From the NCBI GenBank assembly GCA_022768655.1, contig JALEQD010000013.1, positions 1-38,319 of the forward strand: a stretch of DNA of 38,319 nt. Reading direction: 5' to 3'. Below, piece after piece: positions 19,956 through 28,552 of the stretch. Made by a program: the position numbers and the translations under genes. The DNA comes from Anaeroplasma sp. GTDB lineage: Bacteria > Bacillota_I > Bacilli_A > Acholeplasmatales > Anaeroplasmataceae. The notes beneath the pieces are model-generated. The model saw only the letters and a list, made by a program, of their open reading frames with translations, did no database searches and had not been told where the DNA came from. Numbering within the stretch: the stretch's first letter is position 1; every line of letters starts with the position of its first letter.

Positions 19956-21656
19956 TTAACGATTTTGATTTAATTCAGCATCAATATTGAAAATACGCTT
20001 CTTAAGCTTTTCAATTTTATCATCGATTGGTTCAATAATATTTGCGATTTCACGCTTTTTAGTAACAATAAGCTTACGAGTCTTATTAAGCTCTTCCATA
20101 AATGCTGCACGTTCCTTATTAGAATATGTAGGATTATCCTTTAATACCTGATATCTAATTGCTTCTTCCTCAAGTTTCTTAAGCTCAGTAAGCTTAGGCA
20201 TCTTAAGCTTACTATTTTCAAGCTCAAATACTTCATGGTCAAGCTTAGAACGTTCATCAAGTAATTGTTGCTTTTCTTCCTCATGCTCTTCCCAATATTT
20301 AGCATTTTTAATCTTTTGATCAACACGATCACGCTTACGAATATCAACGAATTTATCGTCTCTCTTTTTCTTAGCTGCTTGAATCTTTTCAAGACGTTGA
20401 TTCTTTTCAGCTAAGGAAACCTTGTAGCTTTCTTTAAATTTAGAACCAGATTGCTTATATCCGCAAGAACGAATAATAAATTCATGCATCTTAACAATAC
20501 TTGTTAAAATTGCTGATACTGTACCATGCTTCTTTGCTAAATCAAGTAAGTAGTCCCAAACATTGATACATGCATCTTGAGTAGCGATAAATGCTTTAAA
20601 TGCATCATCTGTTTGAGTTTCCTTTTTCTTACCAAATTTATTTGTTGCTTGTTTACTTACTTCTGTTACTAATGCACTAATATTTGATGATAATTTATCT
20701 TCATAAACGACAATGTCAACACCAAAAGTTTGGTTAGCCTTTCTCATCATTGGATCGACAAAGTCGATAGTTTCCTTAATTTTTGCAAAAGTTTCATCGC
20801 AAGGATCCTTTTTAAAATCCTGGATATTTCTCATAACATATGCAATTGCAACTTCAATACAGTTTGTACGTACTGTAAATAAATAATCGTCCTTTTCATC
20901 ATCTCTTGAATTAATTAAACAAGTATTCCAACAATTAATACTTTCTAAAAGTCTGAATGTCGGAGTATTTTGCTGCCATCCAGCACAATTACCCTTTAAT
21001 AACCAAGCATCACAGTTAGTTGGATCAACTTCAATAATACGGTTAGCATAAGATTCTGCATCAATAAAGTTTTGAGAATCATAAGCTGTTTGAGCTAGTA
21101 TAAAGAAGTTTTGAATCATTTGACCAGTTTCTACTCCAAATCCAGGCTTTGCTGTTGGTTTAACTGGTGCCTTCTTTGGTGCTGGTTGTGGAGCTTTTGG
21201 CTTTTCTACAACCACAGGCTTAACAACAACCTTTTTAACTGTAGCTACCTTAGGCTTAGCTTCTTCCTCCATTCCTTGTGTTTTTTTAACTGTTGAAACA
21301 ATACGCTTAATTGCAGATGGATCATTTGTATTTGCCTTTTGTGTAACAACAACTCTACGTACTGATGTAGGTGCTGGTCTTGGGGCTAATACAGGAGTCT
21401 CATTAGCAATTTCAGATGCTGTTTCGAAGTCTTCCTCATCTTGAGGTTCTGGTGCTTTAGTAGTTTTTTGTGTTGTATTTTTTACTTCAGATGTATTTGG
21501 AGTCTTAGGAATAATATTTCCATCTTCATCAACGTCAACGAATAGCTTCTTTGCTTCAGCAACAGAATATTTTGCACCACAAACCTGGCATTCAAATGCA
21601 CCGTTGTTCTTGACGAAGTCTGATTCTCCACACAATTCACAAACTATTTTCTTCAT
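19956..21656 (-). CDS. N-terminal zinc-ribbon / TPR / C-terminal coiled-coil protein of unknown function
   Basis: CELCGESDFVKNNGAFECQVCGAKYS zinc ribbon; Pro/Lys-rich linker; TPR-like AQTAYDSQNFIDAESYANRIIEVDPTNCDAWLLKG; charged C-terminal coiled coil. Confidence 0.7.
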   Translation of the reverse strand: MKKIVCELCGESDFVKNNGAFECQVCGAKYSVAEAKKLFVDVDEDGNIIPKTPNTSEVKNTTQKTTKAPEPQDEEDFETASEIANETPVLAPRPAPTSVRRVVVTQKANTNDPSAIKRIVSTVKKTQGMEEEAKPKVATVKKVVVKPVVVEKPKAPQPAPKKAPVKPTAKPGFGVETGQMIQNFFILAQTAYDSQNFIDAESYANRIIEVDPTNCDAWLLKGNCAGWQQNTPTFRLLESINCWNTCLINSRDDEKDDYLFTVRTNCIEVAIAYVMRNIQDFKKDPCDETFAKIKETIDFVDPMMRKANQTFGVDIVVYEDKLSSNISALVTEVSKQATNKFGKKKETQTDDAFKAFIATQDACINVWDYLLDLAKKHGTVSAILTSIVKMHEFIIRSCGYKQSGSKFKESYKVSLAEKNQRLEKIQAAKKKRDDKFVDIRKRDRVDQKIKNAKYWEEHEEEKQQLLDERSKLDHEVFELENSKLKMPKLTELKKLEEEAIRYQVLKDNPTYSNKERAAFMEELNKTRKLIVTKKREIANIIEPIDDKIEKLKKRIFNIDAELNQNR

Positions 21657-21699
21657 GCGTTTCTCCTTTTTAATATTTTATTTTTTTAGTATCTATCAA

Positions 21700-21897
21700 G
21701 CTCTTTGTTTACTATCAGGTGCACACTCTAAAAAAATAGATAGACAATATTTTTTAAGGTTAGTCATACAAAATGGGCATTATCGCGTTGATGAATATTT
21801 AAAGCACCTAAAATATTCATTCGCTTATTATTAAGTAGGTATGCGTTTGTATGCTTGATTTTTTTTCATTAGCCTTTGTGTACTAGCACTATAGAGC
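21700..21897 (-). ncRNA. candidate 6S-like rod-shaped RNA, or long structured 5' leader
   Basis: Minus strand closing stem GCTCT/AGAGC, then GTACAC/GTGTGC, AAGG/CCTT, CATACAAA/TTTGTATG, GCAT/ATGC and apical ATGAATATTT/AAATATTCAT. TATAAT at 21902-21907 places the start at the 5' end. Length ~198 nt. Confidence 0.5.
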
Positions 21898-22088
21898 ATA
21901 TATTATAAATTGAAGTCTAACTTCAAATATAATTAAAATAACACTTAAATTAAATGTTTACAATATTTAACATAATTATACCAAAATGTGAAAACCTTTT
22001 CAAGATAAATAAACATTTACTGAGCAAATTGTCCTAAACTAATAAAAAGTCTTAATTATAAATATATGAATTATTTGTAGAATATAAG

Positions 22089-22127
22089 AAAAAACTGCAA
22101 AAGCTTATATATCACTTTTACAGTTTT
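22089..22127 (-). terminator. intrinsic terminator
   Basis: Minus strand AAAACTGTAAAAG...CTTTTGCAGTTTTTT. Confidence 0.8.
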
Positions 22128-22136
22128 AATTTATCT

Positions 22137-23399
22137 CTATTCATCACAGGACATATTTATTGTGTGTTCTATTTTTTCCCATTTATTTTTAATAAATAAT
22201 GCCCTTATTGCCGCAATTACATATGTAAATAAGAATATAGGATGATAAAAACACACAAATATTCTATGCCACCATTTGATTTTTATAGTTTTTCTATCAA
22301 TCCAAAATAGAATAAATGAAAATAATACAATTGCTAAATATATACTTCCTACACCAATACATATTCGCATTAAATATTCCCAATATAATCCATCCCTTAA
22401 TACAAGGCTTACGATCATATATACAAAGCACATTATTAGATAAATGATAAAAATTACAGCCATGATTATTGCCGGTAAACCACCAATAAATTGAAACCAA
22501 ACATTTGATTTCTTTTTATTTTCTTTTATTTTTTTTATTCTTTCCTTTTTATATTTTTTTCTAACCTGAAAATATCCTCTAACCCATCTAGATCTTTGAA
22601 TAATAGATTGCCATAATTTTATAGGCTGTTCATCATAGAATATCGCATCCTCAACATAGCCTGATTTTAGTCCATTAACAAATGAATATGTAGTTAACTC
22701 ATAATCTTCTGTCATTGTATGAAATGGCCATCCACAATAATCTCTAAAAACATCTGCTTTAAAATAAAATCCAGTACCAGAAATAGTAACTGCCATATTA
22801 AATTTATGCTTAGGCTTATTTTGAATTGAGTTAATAACAGTGAATGTTAATGCTGATGCACCACTAGTTAATGAAATATTCCAATCCTTATTCTCTCTTT
22901 TACCACAAGCAACATCGTAGCCTGCTTGATAATAATTATTTAATTTTGATATAAAATCCTTAGAAACAACATTGTCTGCATCAAATATCATAAATGCATC
23001 ATATATATCATTATTAGTATAAATATATCTTAAGCATTCATCTAAACCATATCCCTTACCAACATTATTAAGATTTTCTCTAAAGAAAATATTGGTATTT
23101 TGATATTTTTTAGCTATTTCAATTGTTGGATCATCAGTTCTTTCAACAATGATATATATATCATACATTTCAGAAGGATAATCACATTCAGCTATTGATT
23201 TCAAATTTGCCTCAATTACCTTTGATTCATCCCTTGCTGGAATAATAATTGCAAATTTGGCAAGCTTATTTGAATGGGGAATAACCATTTTTTTGTTATA
23301 TCCTATAATAATTCTAATTATTCCTGCAACAACAAAAATTAAAAAAAATCCTAATGCAATCATTAAACCATATTCTATATATCTAAATATATCTAACAT
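22137..23399 (-). CDS. membrane glycosyltransferase, family 2
   Basis: FAIIIPARDESKVIEANLKSI; FMIFDADNVVSKDFI; MTEDYELT; QRSRWVRGYFQ (QxxRW), followed by TM helices. Confidence 0.92.
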   Translation of the reverse strand: MLDIFRYIEYGLMIALGFFLIFVVAGIIRIIIGYNKKMVIPHSNKLAKFAIIIPARDESKVIEANLKSIAECDYPSEMYDIYIIVERTDDPTIEIAKKYQNTNIFFRENLNNVGKGYGLDECLRYIYTNNDIYDAFMIFDADNVVSKDFISKLNNYYQAGYDVACGKRENKDWNISLTSGASALTFTVINSIQNKPKHKFNMAVTISGTGFYFKADVFRDYCGWPFHTMTEDYELTTYSFVNGLKSGYVEDAIFYDEQPIKLWQSIIQRSRWVRGYFQVRKKYKKERIKKIKENKKKSNVWFQFIGGLPAIIMAVIFIIYLIMCFVYMIVSLVLRDGLYWEYLMRICIGVGSIYLAIVLFSFILFWIDRKTIKIKWWHRIFVCFYHPIFLFTYVIAAIRALFIKNKWEKIEHTINMSCDE

Positions 23400-23506
23400 A
23401 ATATTACCCTTATCAAAAAAATTTGATATATTTCAATTTTTTTAAAACTTCCTTTTTAAACAATTCTATAAATAATAATAGATTTTGTCAAGATAATTAA
23501 TATTGA

Positions 23507-23983
23507 TTAATTGGATAACTTAATAATTGTTCTTCTAATTTGTGTATCTGTATTCGCAATATATTGATTTATTGAATTTCTACCATTGATTAAATCTACT
23601 TTATTTTTTTCTGCAAGCTCATCAATAATATATTGATTTTTTTTATTATCACAATTATTTTCAGATAAGCCTACCAATATAGGCTTAACATTAATAGCCT
23701 TTAAAGAATCAATAATAGCTTGTAAATTATCTTTAAATACATTAGTATCATTATCCATCTCACCTAATTGAAGAATACATGAGCTATAATTTCTTTCATT
23801 AATAAATGTATTAATATAATTTAAGGCATTTATAGATGTCAAAGCATTATTTGAAAAATCATCAATAATGAATTTTTCTTTTAATTTTGAAATAATGTTA
23901 TTATTTTCAATAGTATATTCGCCATTATTATAAGCACAATTTGTAAATAACTTGCCGCCTAAAACCATAATTCTTTTTTTCAT
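23507..23983 (-). CDS. hypothetical protein, possible degenerate SGNH/GDSL hydrolase fold
   Basis: SSCILQLGEMDNDTNVFKDNLQAIIDSLKAINVKPILVGLS resembles SGNH blocks; the GDS motif is replaced by VLGGKLF. Confidence 0.4.
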   Translation of the reverse strand: MKKRIMVLGGKLFTNCAYNNGEYTIENNNIISKLKEKFIIDDFSNNALTSINALNYINTFINERNYSSCILQLGEMDNDTNVFKDNLQAIIDSLKAINVKPILVGLSENNCDNKKNQYIIDELAEKNKVDLINGRNSINQYIANTDTQIRRTIIKLSN

Positions 23984-24131
23984 AACTTCATACCTCCATA
24001 CTATAATTCCATCATCTAGTTTACAACACCAGTTTATATCAAATCATTAATCTTGTCAAGTTATTTTGATAAAATAATATTGTTTTTTTGAATTATATGT
24101 GTTAGAATAAAGAAAATGAGAGGTAAAGGCA

Positions 24132-24734
24132 ATGGAAAACATAAAAAAAGTACTTGAAGCTTGGTTAAATGAATTAAATAATTTTAATTATAAGAATTAT
24201 GAGGAATTACCTGATATTGAATTATATATGGATCAGGTTGTAACATTTTTAGAAAAACAGGTTCAAATATTTCAAACATCATCACTAGATAAACCAATAA
24301 CTCCTTCTATGATTAATAATTACGTTAAAGGAAATGTCATAAGCGCTCCTATTTCAAAGAAATATAATCGTGAGCATTTAGCTTCAATTGAAGAGGTCAT
24401 GACACTTAAACAAGTATTATCTATTGCTGAGGTTAAGCAAATATTAGATGAATTATATAATGATTCTACTTTGAAAGCAGAAAGCTTTAATACATTTAAC
24501 AAAGCAAATACAGAAAAAATATCTGTTGCGGTTGATGAAGCATTCAAAAAATTAAATGATATTGATGATAATGATACTAAGGAATTAACAAATTTAGCAT
24601 TAAACTTCGCTTTATACGCAAATGCATATATCAATATTTCAAAAAGAATCTTATTCTTAACTAGAGTGAATAACCAAATAAAAGAAGCTAAAGAGCATAA
24701 GGATAAAGAAGAGAAATCAGAAAAATCAGAATAA
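24132..24734 (+). CDS. hypothetical protein (helical, about 200 aa)
   Basis: Good ORF with SD (GAGAGGTAAAGGC) and promoter TTGTTT-17-TAGAAT. Family not confidently recognised. Confidence 0.6.
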   Translation: MENIKKVLEAWLNELNNFNYKNYEELPDIELYMDQVVTFLEKQVQIFQTSSLDKPITPSMINNYVKGNVISAPISKKYNREHLASIEEVMTLKQVLSIAEVKQILDELYNDSTLKAESFNTFNKANTEKISVAVDEAFKKLNDIDDNDTKELTNLALNFALYANAYINISKRILFLTRVNNQIKEAKEHKDKEEKSEKSE

Positions 24735-24770
24735 AAAAATAATGTTAGGTCATCCTAACATTATTTTTTT
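24733..24770. terminator. bidirectional terminator
   Basis: AAAAAATAATGTTAGG-TCAT-CCTAACATTATTTTTTT between convergent genes. Confidence 0.85.
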
Positions 24771-25579
24771 GCTAATTCTTTCGATCTATTAACACATGCT
24801 TCATAGCATTTATCTATAGATTTTTTAAAATCATTATTATATAAAGCCTCTAATCCTTCTATTGTTGTTCCCTTTTTTGAACAAACATTATTAATCAATG
24901 TATCAATAGAATCCTTAGAATCTATTAGCATTTGGGCAGAACCAATTATTGATTTTGCACAAAGTATTTTTGCATTTTCGTAATCTAACCCTCTTGATAC
25001 TCCATTGTTTATAAATTCCTTCGCAAAGGAATATAAATATGCAGGCATACTACCATTAATAGGAATTGCTTCATCTATATATTTTTCTTCTACCTCACAT
25101 TGATATCCAATTTGATCAAATAAGGCTATAGCCTTCTTAGATAAATCATTATCCTTATTTTTACATAATGTTGTTGCTGATAATTTTAAAATCGCTGGTG
25201 TATTAGGCATAGCTCTTACAATAGTAGCATTATTAAAATATCTTTCTAAATAAGAAATTGAAATTCCTGGTGCTAAAGATATAATACATTTATCACTAAA
25301 ATCAATACCATTAGCATATTTTAATACTTCTTCATACACCTGTGGCTTTACAGCAAGTAAAATTATTTGAGAATTTGAAAATAAGCTTGCTTCATTTTCT
25401 AATATATTATAGCCTTCTTGGTTATATTTTTTTCTATGATCCAAGTTTGTTGTATATATTGCAACATCCTTTGGTGAAAATAAATTTGCTTTAATAGCAC
25501 CATCAAGGATGCTTGAGCCCATTTTACCAATGCCAATAATTCCTAATTTAAACATATTATCTAACCTGACCATTTCCAA
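24761..25579 (-). CDS. proC: pyrroline-5-carboxylate reductase
   Basis: LGIIGIGKMGSSILDGAI; LAVKPQVYEEVL; VRAMPNTPA. Confidence 0.95.
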   Translation of the reverse strand: MEMVRLDNMFKLGIIGIGKMGSSILDGAIKANLFSPKDVAIYTTNLDHRKKYNQEGYNILENEASLFSNSQIILLAVKPQVYEEVLKYANGIDFSDKCIISLAPGISISYLERYFNNATIVRAMPNTPAILKLSATTLCKNKDNDLSKKAIALFDQIGYQCEVEEKYIDEAIPINGSMPAYLYSFAKEFINNGVSRGLDYENAKILCAKSIIGSAQMLIDSKDSIDTLINNVCSKKGTTIEGLEALYNNDFKKSIDKCYEACVNRSKELAKK

Positions 25580-26789
25580 AAATTTTATATTTGTAGCTAC
25601 AAATCTCCTTTAGACCCATTGGCCCTCTAGCATGAAGCTTCTGAGTTGAAATACCTATTTCCGCTCCAAAGCCAAATTCACCGCCATCTGTAAATCTTGT
25701 TGAGGCATTATGATATACACATGCGCTATCAATTTCATTCATAAATTTAGTATATATATTTTCATCCTCACAAACGATTGCTTCTGAATGCTTAGAAGAA
25801 TGCTCATTTATATGAGAAATAGCTTCATCAATAGAATCAACAATCTTAATTGATACCTTATAATCATTATATTCTGTATAAAAATCCTCTTCACTAGCTT
25901 CTTTGCAATTAATAATACTCATTGTTCTTTTACAGCCTAGCATTTCAATATTTAATTTAGAAAATTTATCATATAATTCCTTTAAAAAATCTTGGGCAAT
26001 TTTTTCATGAACAATAATATTCTCAATTGAATTACATACAGATGGACGCTGATATTTTGCGTTTATTGCAATATCTATCGCCATTTTAATATTTGCATCC
26101 TCATGAATATATAAATGACAATTTCCGGCGCCAGTTTCAATATATGGAACTTTTGCGTTTGATACAATATATTGAATCAAATTCTTTCCGCCTCTTGGAA
26201 TTAATAAATCAATATATTCCTTTTTTACAATTAACTCATTTGTTACTTCTCGAGATGTTGATTCTATTAAAAAAATACAATTAGGATCAACTATATCCTT
26301 AATAGCATTTCTCATAATATTAACAAGTGCAATGTTTGTAAATATTGCTTCCTTACCACCCTTTAAAACACAAGCGTTTGCAGTTTTTAAGCATAATGTA
26401 GCAATATCAACAGAAACATTTGGTCGTGATTCAAAAATAGCACAAATAGTACCAAAAGGAACTCTTTCCTTTAAAATTACAAGGCCATTAGGTCTTTTTA
26501 TTTCTTCAATTGGAACAAAAACAACATCCTCTAATTCGATTAAGCTATCAATTGCTAAAGCTAAAGCATTAATCCTTTTTTCATTTAATGTAAGGCGTTC
26601 TATCAATGATTCCTTTAGATTTAAGCCTCTAGCATTTTCAATATCCTTTAAATTTTCATTAATTATATAATCACTATTTTCTAAAATAGAATTTTTTATG
26701 TTAATTAAGCATTGCTTTCTTTCATCATTTGATAATTTAATAAGAGATTTTTGAGCAATATTTACTTTTTTTAAATCATTATCTAGCAT
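25557..26789 (-). CDS. proA: gamma-glutamyl phosphate reductase
   Basis: VPFGTICAIFESRPNVSVDIATLCLKTANACVLKGGKEA; LIPRGGKNLIQYI; GEFGFGAEIGISTQKLHARGPMGLKE. Confidence 0.97.
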   Translation of the reverse strand: MLDNDLKKVNIAQKSLIKLSNDERKQCLINIKNSILENSDYIINENLKDIENARGLNLKESLIERLTLNEKRINALALAIDSLIELEDVVFVPIEEIKRPNGLVILKERVPFGTICAIFESRPNVSVDIATLCLKTANACVLKGGKEAIFTNIALVNIMRNAIKDIVDPNCIFLIESTSREVTNELIVKKEYIDLLIPRGGKNLIQYIVSNAKVPYIETGAGNCHLYIHEDANIKMAIDIAINAKYQRPSVCNSIENIIVHEKIAQDFLKELYDKFSKLNIEMLGCKRTMSIINCKEASEEDFYTEYNDYKVSIKIVDSIDEAISHINEHSSKHSEAIVCEDENIYTKFMNEIDSACVYHNASTRFTDGGEFGFGAEIGISTQKLHARGPMGLKEICSYKYKIFGNGQVR

Positions 26790-27926
26790 TTAAAATTCCT
26801 CCTTTAATATTACCAAATTATTTGCATGAATTACTTCTTTTTTTGATTCTGGGCCAAAAATTGATAATACAAGTGAAGATTCCATGCCTTGAATTTTAGA
26901 TATTTCACTTGATGAATAATTTGAAATACCCTTTGCTAAAATATTATTAGATTTATCTACAATATCTACAATTGAATTTTTCAAAAACACATTAGAAACA
27001 CCAATAATTCCTTTAGGCAATATTGAAATCTTATTATTTAATAACGCATTTTTACAGCCATCATCAATGATAATCTTACCCTTTGAATGTGTTTTATAAA
27101 TCATCCAATGCTCTCTTGATGTAAATGAATTTTCATTTTTGATAAATAATGTTCCAATATTTTCACCATTAATGATATCTATTAATCTTTCAATCATATT
27201 TGAATTACAAATAATCATGTTACATCCAGCAGTAGTAACAATTTTAGCAGCATTAATTTTTGTTATCATCCCACCAGTACCAACGATTGATGTGTTTGCA
27301 CCACACATTTTCTTAATATCATCATTAATTGATGAAACCTCTTCTATCATTTTAGCATCATTATAAATTTTTGGATTTTTATCATACAAGCCATCAATAT
27401 CTGAAAACAATATTAATAAATCTGCATCTATCATAGGGGCAACAAGCGCCGCTAATGTATCATTATCACCAACCTTGATTTCCTCTACTGCTAATGCATC
27501 ATTTTCATTTAATATTGGAATAATATCATTTTTAAACATTGCATCTAATGTATTTGAAAGATATAGCATTCTTTTTCTATCCTCAAAGTCATCGTGATTT
27601 ACTAGGATTTGTCCACATTTTAAATTATATTTTTCAGCAAAAAAATTATAATATTCCATAAGTTTAGCCTGTCCTACTGATGCGCATGCTTGCTTAAGTG
27701 ACATTTCTTTAGGCTTTCTTTTTAAACCTAATTCGTGCATTCCTAAAGCAATTGCACCACTTGAAACTAATGCAACACCAATACCCATTTTTTTAAAATC
27801 CAAAAAGCTTTTCATAAGAAAATCTATTAGATTTTTATTAATACTTAAATCTGAAGTAGTAATTGAGGATGAGCCTATTTTTATTATTATTCTTTTCATT
27901 TTACCAAAATCACGCATAACTATCAC
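26790..27926 (-). CDS. proB: glutamate 5-kinase with C-terminal PUA domain
   Basis: IIIKIGSSSITT; VSSGAIALGMHELGLKRKPKEMSLKQACASVGQAKLM; GTGGMITKINAAKI; PUA-like C-terminus. Confidence 0.95.
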   Translation of the reverse strand: MIVMRDFGKMKRIIIKIGSSSITTSDLSINKNLIDFLMKSFLDFKKMGIGVALVSSGAIALGMHELGLKRKPKEMSLKQACASVGQAKLMEYYNFFAEKYNLKCGQILVNHDDFEDRKRMLYLSNTLDAMFKNDIIPILNENDALAVEEIKVGDNDTLAALVAPMIDADLLILFSDIDGLYDKNPKIYNDAKMIEEVSSINDDIKKMCGANTSIVGTGGMITKINAAKIVTTAGCNMIICNSNMIERLIDIINGENIGTLFIKNENSFTSREHWMIYKTHSKGKIIIDDGCKNALLNNKISILPKGIIGVSNVFLKNSIVDIVDKSNNILAKGISNYSSSEISKIQGMESSLVLSIFGPESKKEVIHANNLVILKEEF

Positions 27927-27983
27927 ACCTATTTTTTTCTCTATTTAGTTGATTATATTATAAAAAGAATAAAAATTAAATAT

Positions 27984-28015
27984 AAAAAAGAAAAATCCTT
28001 TTAAAAAGGATTTTA
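27984..28015 (-). terminator. intrinsic terminator
   Basis: Minus strand AAAATCC-TTTT-TAAAAGGATTTTTC. Confidence 0.7.
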
Positions 28016-28507
28016 ATCTTTATCATCTACAGTATTCAAAGTCACCTTACAACTACTTCCAAACCCATTTCTTGCAAGCTTAACTATATCAATAAAATCA
28101 GAAGTTGAAACAGTTTCAGCTGTATATACTCCTATTACAACACCATCTTCTTCATAAAGAACTAAAACATCTGCATATTTTTTACTATCAATAATAGCCT
28201 CCTCTAATGAAACCTCTTTATGATTAATTTCCTTTAGGGCTTCTATTTGTGTAGTTAGCTCACTTACCTTTAATGCCGATAAATTCCCACATGCAATTTG
28301 ATCCTCTAATTTTTGTATTTCAGCATTTGTTTCTTGAATATTTAGAATTCTTGCTTCAGTAAATTCAGGGTTCAATGAAGTTTCTTCATATTCAGTGCCG
28401 TTAGTAGGAGTAGTATTTGTTTCTTTATTTGCTTCTTTTACATAAAATATTGATAGCATAATAACAACAGCAAGTAATAAAATTGGAAGCTTGATTTTCT
28501 TTTTCAT
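28013..28507 (-). CDS. SpoIIIAH-like protein
   Basis: N-terminal TM, then about 130 aa with SLEEAIIDSKKYADVLVLYEEDGVVIGVYTAETVSTSDFIDIVKLARNGFG, resembling the SpoIIIAH/YscJ-like ring-building domain. Confidence 0.7.
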   Translation of the reverse strand: MKKKIKLPILLLAVVIMLSIFYVKEANKETNTTPTNGTEYEETSLNPEFTEARILNIQETNAEIQKLEDQIACGNLSALKVSELTTQIEALKEINHKEVSLEEAIIDSKKYADVLVLYEEDGVVIGVYTAETVSTSDFIDIVKLARNGFGSSCKVTLNTVDDKD

Positions 28508-28552
28508 ATAATCCTCTCTTTTCTATTAAATTATATGAAATGAAAAATACAC

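Noticed and set aside
20141-21296. ORFs in other frames of the zinc-ribbon/TPR gene
   Set aside because: Low-complexity, repetitive Lys/Leu or Cys/Trp-rich translations typical of the wrong frame.
21604-21834. Plus-strand 76-aa ORF over the intergenic structured region
   Set aside because: Overlaps the 566-aa gene start and the candidate ncRNA; no SD or promoter.
24320-24634. Minus-strand 104-aa ORF antisense to the 200-aa gene
   Set aside because: The opposite-strand gene has a promoter, SD and terminator; this ORF has none.
26093-27366. Plus-strand ORFs antisense to proA and proB
   Set aside because: Within strongly conserved proBA coding sequence.
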